46,872 bases of DNA, taken from contig NZ_RYYR01000031.1 in NCBI RefSeq assembly GCF_003977595.1, forward strand, positions 1 through 46,872, read 5' to 3'. Under the pieces are notes generated by a model. The model saw nothing but the letters and a program-made list of their open reading frames with translations. It ran no database searches and had not been told where the DNA came from. The position numbers were made by a program, and so were the translations under genes. The DNA is from Lysinibacillus antri. Lineage in GTDB: Bacteria; Bacillota; Bacilli; Bacillales_A; Planococcaceae. The stretch's first letter is position 1. Each line of letters begins with the position of its first letter. Shown here one piece after another: positions 41,837-46,872 of the stretch.

Positions 41837-42211
41837 ATGGCTAACGTTAGCACGTTAAATAATCAAGGGGATAAAATTATTAAAACAACGGTTAGTAAAA
41901 CAAAAAAAGAAGAAATCGATTACAAAAAGATCGATCAAATGACTTCATTCAATGAGTTTGTGAAGAAAAAGAATACGTTCTTATTTGGGGTTGCGGCATT
42001 ATTTTTAACATTATATATTCTATTACCAATCCTTGCATTCACACCTGTGTTACAACAGAAGTGGATCGGGAATATTACTGGGGTTTGGGTATATGCAGCT
42101 TGCCTATTTGTCATGACAGTCATGTTATGTATGCTGTACACAAAAATGGCGCCGAAATTCGATAAAATGGCAGCTGAAGTGCTTGCTGAATATAAAGGCG
42201 GTGCGAAGTAA
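41837..42211 (+). CDS. DUF485 membrane protein, symporter partner (1)
   Basis: A 124-residue protein with a charged N-terminal half (1-50) and two membrane helices (about 54-75 and 84-104). DUF485 proteins are encoded directly upstream of ActP-type symporters (YjcH/YjcG in E. coli) and are thought to assist them. ATG at 41837 follows AGGGGGAAA; GTG 41834 is an alternative. The stop overlaps the symporter start by one base (TAATG), so they are made together. The N-terminus is longer than that of the second copy. Confidence 0.88.
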   Translation: MANVSTLNNQGDKIIKTTVSKTKKEEIDYKKIDQMTSFNEFVKKKNTFLFGVAALFLTLYILLPILAFTPVLQQKWIGNITGVWVYAACLFVMTVMLCMLYTKMAPKFDKMAAEVLAEYKGGAK

Positions 42212-43764
42212 TGAATTTAGTGACAATTGGTTTCTTTTTAGGGATTGTAGGTTTAACACTGATCGTTACGTATATTGCTGCAAAAAGAACGTCTTCTGCT
42301 AGTGATTTCTATACAGCTGGTGGCGGACTTAAGGGATGGCAAAATGGGTTTGCAATAGCTGGGGATTACCTATCAGCTGCTGCATTTTTAGGGGTTTCCG
42401 GTGCGATCGCATTAACAGGGTTTGATGGATTCTTCTTCTCTGTTGGTTATGTTGTTGCAAATTTAGTTCTTCTATATGTAATTGCAGAGCCAATGAGAAA
42501 TCTTGGCCGTTATACACTTGCAGATATGTTAACAGCTCGTTTTAATGAAAAACGTATTCGTGGAGTTGCTGCCACTGGAACAATTATTATTGTTATTCTT
42601 TATATGATTGCTCAATTAGTTGGAGCAGGCGCACTTATTAAATTATTATTTGGTATTGATTACTGGTTAGCGGTTTTAATCGTAGGTGTAATGATGACTA
42701 CGTATGTATTATTCGGTGGAATGACTGCTACATCGTGGGTTCAAATTATTAAAGCTGGACTTTTACTATTTGGTACTACCCTTCTTGCTTTCTTAGTATT
42801 TTCAAAATTTGATTTTAGTTTAATAAAAATGTTTGACACGATTTCAAGTGACCATGGTGATCAATTCTTAGTTCCAGGTATGAAATATTCATCATCTATT
42901 GACTCTGTTTCTATGATGATGGCGTTAGTATTAGGTACATCTGGTTTACCGCATATTCTAATGCGCTTCTTTACGGTAAAAGATGCAAAAACAGCACGTT
43001 CTTCTATTTCTTGGACAACTTGGATTACTGCCATTTTCTTCTCATTAACAATTTTCTTAGGTTTCGGTGCAATGCACTTTGTAGGAATTGATGCGATTAA
43101 ATTAGAAAATGCTGCAGGTAACACTGCTGCCCCACTTTTAGCTGAGTTTTTAGGTGGTAACATTTTATTATCATTTATTGCTGCGGTTGCCTTTGCAACG
43201 ATTTTAGCGGTAGTATCAGGATTAGTATTAACAGGAGCTTCAGCGATTTCTCATGATATTTATGGAGAAATTTTAAATGATGGAAAATTAACAGAAAAGC
43301 AACAAGTAATTGCTGCTCGTGTTGGATCTATTTCGATTGCGATCGTTTCTATTATTCTTGCTCTATTTGCACAAAGTTTAAATGTTTCGTTCTTAGTTTC
43401 CTTTGCATTCTGTATTGGTGCGTCTGCAAATTTACCTGTTATTCTTTACACGATCTACTGGAAGAAGTTTAATTCAAACGGTGCTGTAGCGGCAATCGTT
43501 ACAGGTTTAGTATCTTGTTTAGTTTTAGGTGCAATGGGTCCAAATGTTTGGAATCCAGTTCCTGGTGCAGCAATTTTAGTTGGTGAACCTTTACTAAAAC
43601 TATCTGTACCTGCTATTATTACGATTCCATTAGGCTTTATTGCAGGCTATTTAGGAACAGTTTTAACACAACATAAAGTTGAACAGAAAAAAGCTCAAGA
43701 AATCTATCAAGAAATTCGCGTAAAAGCAAATACTGGTGTTTCGGTATCAGATATTTCACATTAA
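42211..43764 (+). CDS. actP: ActP-type solute:sodium symporter (acetate/short-chain acid), copy 1
   Basis: A 517-residue, about 13-helix sodium:solute symporter. Family motifs include 'TASDFYTAGGGL'-like sequence near the N-terminus (here SASDFYTAGG), 'GDYLSAAAFLGVSG' and 'GLPHILMRFFTVKDAKTARSS'. Close ActP relatives import acetate and other monocarboxylates. The gene overlaps the DUF485 stop. The C-terminus (KANTGVSVSDISH) is nearly the same as in copy 2 (KAQTGISVQDVSH), so the two operons are duplicates. Substrate preference cannot be read from sequence. Confidence 0.9.
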   Translation: MNLVTIGFFLGIVGLTLIVTYIAAKRTSSASDFYTAGGGLKGWQNGFAIAGDYLSAAAFLGVSGAIALTGFDGFFFSVGYVVANLVLLYVIAEPMRNLGRYTLADMLTARFNEKRIRGVAATGTIIIVILYMIAQLVGAGALIKLLFGIDYWLAVLIVGVMMTTYVLFGGMTATSWVQIIKAGLLLFGTTLLAFLVFSKFDFSLIKMFDTISSDHGDQFLVPGMKYSSSIDSVSMMMALVLGTSGLPHILMRFFTVKDAKTARSSISWTTWITAIFFSLTIFLGFGAMHFVGIDAIKLENAAGNTAAPLLAEFLGGNILLSFIAAVAFATILAVVSGLVLTGASAISHDIYGEILNDGKLTEKQQVIAARVGSISIAIVSIILALFAQSLNVSFLVSFAFCIGASANLPVILYTIYWKKFNSNGAVAAIVTGLVSCLVLGAMGPNVWNPVPGAAILVGEPLLKLSVPAIITIPLGFIAGYLGTVLTQHKVEQKKAQEIYQEIRVKANTGVSVSDISH

Positions 43765-43786
43765 TATAATGTTGTAACAATATTGG

Positions 43787-43821
43787 GAGAAATCTTATTT
43801 ATAAGATTTCTCTTTTTTTTT
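43787..43821 (+). terminator. Intrinsic terminator after actP copy 1
   Basis: GAGAAATCTTA (43787-43797) pairs with TAAGATTTCTC (43802-43812), followed by a run of nine T. Confidence 0.9.
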
Positions 43822-44110
43822 CTCAAAAAGCTATTCTATCCACGTAATCATACTTACTATTATTATTCAACTTATATTTTTACTATTAAAATCGTGGAAA
43901 TGATTAACATTTTTAGTTTATCGAAAAATACCTTTTTCTCTTTAAAAAACATATATTTTATTTGTCAATACATCAAAAAATGGCGCTACATCAAGGTTTT
44001 CTGCACCCTACCCTGCTTATTGATTCATTATTTTTCTATAACCTGTTTAAAATTTTCTCGTTAAAAACGAAAATTTAGGAATTTTTTTTACATAATTTTA
44101 TAAAAAACTA
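43822..44110. other. AT-rich intergenic stretch between the two symporter operons
   Basis: A 93-codon open frame crosses it but has no ribosome site, begins before the upstream terminator and encodes a biased Phe/Tyr/Ile-rich string. It is not treated as a gene. No other structure seen. Confidence 0.5.
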
Positions 44111-44139
44111 TTGCAATTTTGTGAACGATTAAATAGAAT
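44111..44139 (+). promoter_or_regulatory. Predicted sigma-A promoter of the second DUF485-ActP operon
   Basis: TTGCAA (44111-44116), 17-bp spacer, TAGAAT (44134-44139), about 75 bases before the start codon. Confidence 0.6.
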
Positions 44140-44215
44140 GAAAATGTGAAATCTATCAAAATAGAATTTTACAAACATTAAGCAGGGAAATTAAACACAA
44201 ACGGGGGGTATGTTT

Positions 44216-44536
44216 ATGGCGAATAATCAAAAAGTAATTGATTATGACAAAATCGCTGAAATGGAATCGTTCAAAAAATTAGCGAAAAAGAAAAATTCGT
44301 TTTTATGGGCGATGACAGTAGTCTTTCTTGGTGCATACATGTTATTACCAGTATTAACATCGTATACGCAAGTGCTACACCAAAAGGTAGTTGGGGATAT
44401 TACATTGGTTTGGTTCTACGCAGCGGGATTGTTCATTATGACTTGGGGAATGGCACACCTATACGTAGGTAAAGCAAATTCATACGATAAAGATGCAAAA
44501 GCGATTATCGATGAGTACGAAAGAGGTGCTAAATAA
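44216..44536 (+). CDS. DUF485 membrane protein, symporter partner (2)
   Basis: A 106-residue paralogue of the protein at 41837, with 'IDYDKIAEMESFKKLAKKKNSFLW' matching 'IDYKKIDQMTSFNEFVKKKNTFLF', and two membrane helices. It lacks the first 18 or so residues of copy 1. ATG at 44216 is preferred over 44210 because GGGGGG (44203-44208) is then at a workable distance. The stop overlaps the symporter start by one base. Confidence 0.88.
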   Translation: MANNQKVIDYDKIAEMESFKKLAKKKNSFLWAMTVVFLGAYMLLPVLTSYTQVLHQKVVGDITLVWFYAAGLFIMTWGMAHLYVGKANSYDKDAKAIIDEYERGAK

Positions 44537-46080
44537 TGAGTCCAATAGCTATTATCATGTTCGTTGGTATCGTTGGTTTGACGTTAGTTATTACTTGGTG
44601 GGCTTCTAAGAAAACTAGTACTGCAAGTGATTTCTACACTGCAGGTGGTGGTCTAACAGGTTGGCAAAATGGACTAGCTATCTCTGGTGACTATTTATCA
44701 GCAGCATCTTTCCTAGGGATTGCAGGAGCAATCGCATTAGTAGGATTTGACGGCTTCTTCTTCTCGATTGGTTATTTAGTAGCTTATTTAGTGGTATTAT
44801 ACATCGTAGCTGAGCCATTACGTAACCTTGGTAAGTTTACATTAGCTGATATGATTTCTGCTCGTTTTGATGCGAAAAAAGTTCGTGGTACAGCGGCTTT
44901 AAGTACAATTGTAATCGTATTATTCTACATGATTGCACAGTTAGTTGGAGCAGGCGCACTTATTCAATTATTATTAGGTATCGATTATTGGATCGCAGTT
45001 CTTCTAGTAGGTACGATGATGACTGTCTACGTATTATTCGGAGGAATGACTGCAACATCTTGGGTACAAATTATTAAAGCATGTTTATTAATGTTAGGTA
45101 CAGTAATTATCTCATTTTTAGTTTTAGCAAAATTCGATTTCAATATTTTAACAATGTTCTCTCATATGACAACAGCAACTGATGCTGGTGAAGCTTACTT
45201 AAATCCAGGATTAAAATATACAAATGGAATTGACACAATTTCAATGTTAATTGCATTAGTATTAGGTACAGCTGGTTTACCGCATATCTTAATGCGTTTC
45301 TTCACAGTAAAAGATGCTCAAACTGCTCGTTCATCTGTAATTTGGGCTACTTGGATCGTAGGTTTATTCTATGTATTAACAATCTTCTTAGGCTTCGGTG
45401 CTGCTGCATTCGTTGGTAAAGAAGAAATCGTTGCAGCAAACGCAGCGGGTAACATGGCTGCCCCACTTCTTGCACAAGCTTTAGGTGGAGACGTTTTATT
45501 CTCATTCGTTTGTGCCGTTGCCTTTGCAACAATCTTAGCCGTAGTAGCAGGTCTTGTACTTTCTGGTGCATCTGCCCTATCACATGATATCTATGGCCAA
45601 ATTATCAAAAAAGGTGTAGTATCTGAAAAAGAGCAAGTAATTGCTGCTCGCGTAGGTTCAATTATTATCTCTATAGTTTCGATCCTTTTAGCTTTAGGTG
45701 CACAAACATTAAACGTTGCATTCTTAGTATCATTAGCATTCTGTATTGCAGCTTCTTCAAACTTACCAGTAATTATTTACACAATTTACTGGAAACGTTT
45801 CAATACAAATGGTGCGGTAGCTGCAATGTTAACTGGTTTAATTTCAGCATTAATTCTTGTAGCTGTTTCTCCAAACGTTTGGAATCCAGAAGCAGGAAAA
45901 GCAATCTTTGTTGGTGAACCATTAATCTTCTTAACGAACCCAGCATTAATCTCAGTTCCACTTGGATTCATCGGTGGTTGGTTAGGTACAATGCTTTCTA
46001 AACAAGAGGACGCTGCGAAATACCGTGAAGTTGAAGTTAAAGCTCAAACTGGTATCTCTGTACAAGACGTTTCTCACTAA
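44536..46080 (+). CDS. actP: ActP-type solute:sodium symporter (acetate/short-chain acid), copy 2
   Basis: A 514-residue sodium:solute symporter collinear with copy 1 over the whole length. It shows TASDFYTAGGGL, 'GDYLSAASFLGIAGAIALVGFDGFFFS' and 'GLPHILMRFFTVKDAQTARSS'. Codon choice is more uniform and C/A-rich at third positions (many -TA/-CA codons) than in its neighbours, as in highly expressed genes. It has its own promoter and terminator. Duplication with divergence at 'DTISSDHGDQFLVPG' against 'SHMTTATDAGEAYLNPG' suggests different substrates, affinities or growth phases. Confidence 0.9.
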   Translation: MSPIAIIMFVGIVGLTLVITWWASKKTSTASDFYTAGGGLTGWQNGLAISGDYLSAASFLGIAGAIALVGFDGFFFSIGYLVAYLVVLYIVAEPLRNLGKFTLADMISARFDAKKVRGTAALSTIVIVLFYMIAQLVGAGALIQLLLGIDYWIAVLLVGTMMTVYVLFGGMTATSWVQIIKACLLMLGTVIISFLVLAKFDFNILTMFSHMTTATDAGEAYLNPGLKYTNGIDTISMLIALVLGTAGLPHILMRFFTVKDAQTARSSVIWATWIVGLFYVLTIFLGFGAAAFVGKEEIVAANAAGNMAAPLLAQALGGDVLFSFVCAVAFATILAVVAGLVLSGASALSHDIYGQIIKKGVVSEKEQVIAARVGSIIISIVSILLALGAQTLNVAFLVSLAFCIAASSNLPVIIYTIYWKRFNTNGAVAAMLTGLISALILVAVSPNVWNPEAGKAIFVGEPLIFLTNPALISVPLGFIGGWLGTMLSKQEDAAKYREVEVKAQTGISVQDVSH

Positions 46081-46091
46081 TAAAAGGTTTC

Positions 46092-46125
46092 AACCTCGAG
46101 TTATCGTTAACTCGAGGTTTTTCTT
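46092..46125 (+). terminator. Intrinsic terminator after actP copy 2
   Basis: AACCTCGAGTTA (46092-46103) pairs perfectly with TAACTCGAGGTT (46108-46119) around TCGT, followed by TTTCTTT. Confidence 0.9.
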
Positions 46126-46182
46126 TGATCTCCTCCCCTTTCTAAAGAAATTCGGTTATTATTTTACTTGAGGTGAAAATTG

Positions 46183-46362
46183 ATGAGTAGATCGGATGCA
46201 AAGAAAAAAAGATTAAAATTACAAAAGCAACAAGGAAAAGACGTTGCAAATTCAAGGGGAAAAGTAGACTTTAGTACGCATCAACGTGTAACGAAAACAA
46301 AGCTCGAAACGCTTGAGAAAATGAATAAGAAATATAAAAAGCAACACCATAATGAAGAGTAA
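46183..46362 (+). CDS. Small lysine-rich protein
   Basis: A 59-residue highly basic protein with many Lys/Gln residues ('SDAKKKRLKLQKQQGKD', 'KKYKKQHHNEE') and no hydrophobic segment. ATG at 46183 follows GAGGTGAAAA; a TTG one codon earlier is less likely. I do not recognise the family; nucleic-acid binding is possible from its charge only. The end of the gene forms part of the terminator stem. Confidence 0.6.
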   Translation: MSRSDAKKKRLKLQKQQGKDVANSRGKVDFSTHQRVTKTKLETLEKMNKKYKKQHHNEE

Positions 46363-46384
46363 CTTCATGAAGGTGTTGCTTTTT
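46336..46384. terminator. Bidirectional terminator between the basic protein and EamA genes
   Basis: AAAAAGCAACACC (46336-46348) pairs with GGTGTTGCTTTTT (46371-46383), with an inner TGAAG/CTTCA stem. A and T tracts on both sides allow it to serve both converging genes. The plus-strand stop lies in the loop region. Confidence 0.8.
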
Positions 46385-46775
46385 TCTTGGATAAAATAAA
46401 GATTGTGCATAAAATTAGGAGCGTCCCTACCCAATCAATCCATCCAAATGAAACGCCTAAAAATACGACGGCTGTAAAGGCAGCAGAAAGCGGTTCAGCA
46501 CATGCAAGAAGACTCGTTTCAGAAGCAGATAAATATTTTAAACTTTCTAAATAACTATAAAATGATAGAACCGTTCCACATAGTACGATAAATAGAAATG
46601 CAAAATTCGTAGAGAAATACCATTCCCCTTCAAATTGCCAAGGTGGGTGAACAAAACTGAATACAAGCCCACCGACGATCATTCCCCACCCTACTACAAT
46701 GGTTGAGCCCCAGCGTTTTAATAGTTCGATCGGCTGGATGGTGTAAAATGCTAATCCAAAGGCAGAAAGAATCCC
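46365..46775 (-). pseudogene. EamA-family transporter, 5'-truncated by a junction
   Basis: About 136 residues from the C-terminal half of a ten-helix drug/metabolite transporter. In frame from 46775: 'GILSAFGLAFYTIQPIELLKRWG', then 'TIVVGWGMIVGGLVFSF', then the helix pairs 'FLFIVLCGTVLSFYSYLESLKYLSASETSLLACAEPLSA' and 'DWVGTLLILCTIFILSKKK'. The frame meets a stop (TAG) a few codons upstream, and the N-terminal five helices are missing. The break coincides with sequence that looks like an insertion-sequence end at 46778. An internal ATG at 46682 is unlikely to be a real start. Confidence 0.75.
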
Positions 46776-46777
46776 CC

Positions 46778-46872
46778 TGGTTATGGCAAACTAAAAATGT
46801 ACCTTTCGGACATTAATTTGTGCATGAAAAAACCACTTGTCAACATTATCCAATAAAGTTACACTCCTCGTT
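46778..46872. mobile_element. Possible insertion-sequence end (IS21-like?), partial
   Basis: Starts TGGTTATGGCAAACTAAAAA exactly where the EamA reading frame loses family resemblance, and continues as non-coding DNA to the window edge. A TG terminus and AT-rich non-coding end fit an IS21-type element, but this is recalled pattern only and no transposase codons are visible. Confidence 0.35.

Noticed and set aside
43783..44064. A 93-codon plus-strand open frame after actP copy 1
   Set aside because: It crosses a strong terminator, has no ribosome site and its Phe/Tyr/Ile-rich composition is what AT-rich intergenic DNA gives by chance.

Overview
The window reads as chromosomal DNA of a low-GC, endospore-forming member of the Bacillales, probably Bacillaceae/Planococcaceae. 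Supporting signs are AT-rich codon use, strong AGGAGG ribosome sites with frequent TTG/GTG starts, a gerA-type germinant receptor operon, CotF-type coat genes, a cell-wall amidase with S-layer-homology-like repeats, and many T-rich intrinsic terminators. Both window edges look like insertion-sequence ends: IS3/IS150-type on the left, and a possible IS21-like end on the right that truncates an EamA transporter gene. The window may therefore be a draft contig bounded by repeats.

Layout. 1-1.9 kb: IS end, an orphan WapI-like immunity protein and a phage-type amidase. 1.9-13.6 kb: a persulfide/sulfur-stress region. It holds two CstR repressors, CoA-disulfide reductase-rhodanese, membrane and soluble rhodaneses, TusA-rhodanese, DsrE-like protein, a rhodanese/ETHE1-type persulfide dioxygenase, TusA, a TauE-type exporter and a DUF302 protein. 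Six copies of an ATACC-N6-GGTAT operator tie it together. Embedded in it is a thiol-redox module: two TlpA/ResA-like thioredoxins, CcdA, a membrane protein and an OmpR/HK pair. 13.6-21 kb: a frameshifted GerC remnant, a LytTR regulator with a GAF-type kinase, and an intact gerA-B-C operon. 21-28 kb: signalling genes, namely a PAS-GGDEF*-EAL-PilZ phosphodiesterase, a PAS-GGDEF cyclase and an MCP without an external sensor domain.

28-39.7 kb: a nitroreductase bracketed by long inverted repeats lies directly upstream of a contiguous 9 kb hydrogenase operon, hypA-hypB-hypF-hypC-hypD-hypE, cytochrome-b5-like protein, [NiFe] small subunit, large subunit, maturation protease. The small subunit has no Tat signal and carries CSGN in place of CxxC at the proximal cluster, as in group 2 uptake enzymes. 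Two CotF-like coat genes follow, then a small membrane protein whose four histidines form two pairs spaced 14 residues apart, as in diheme cytochromes b. Together with the b5-like protein it suggests an electron route from a cytoplasmic-facing hydrogenase to the membrane. 39.9-46.9 kb: a LAGLIDADG protein paired with a tandem ribbon-helix-helix protein, two paralogous DUF485-ActP acetate-type symporter operons, a small basic protein and the truncated EamA gene.

No tRNA, rRNA or CRISPR array was seen. The best candidates for something undescribed are the cytoplasmic group-2-like hydrogenase with its b5-like partner and diheme membrane protein, the multi-operator CstR regulon whose operators abut ribosome sites, and the inverted-repeat-flanked nitroreductase unit.
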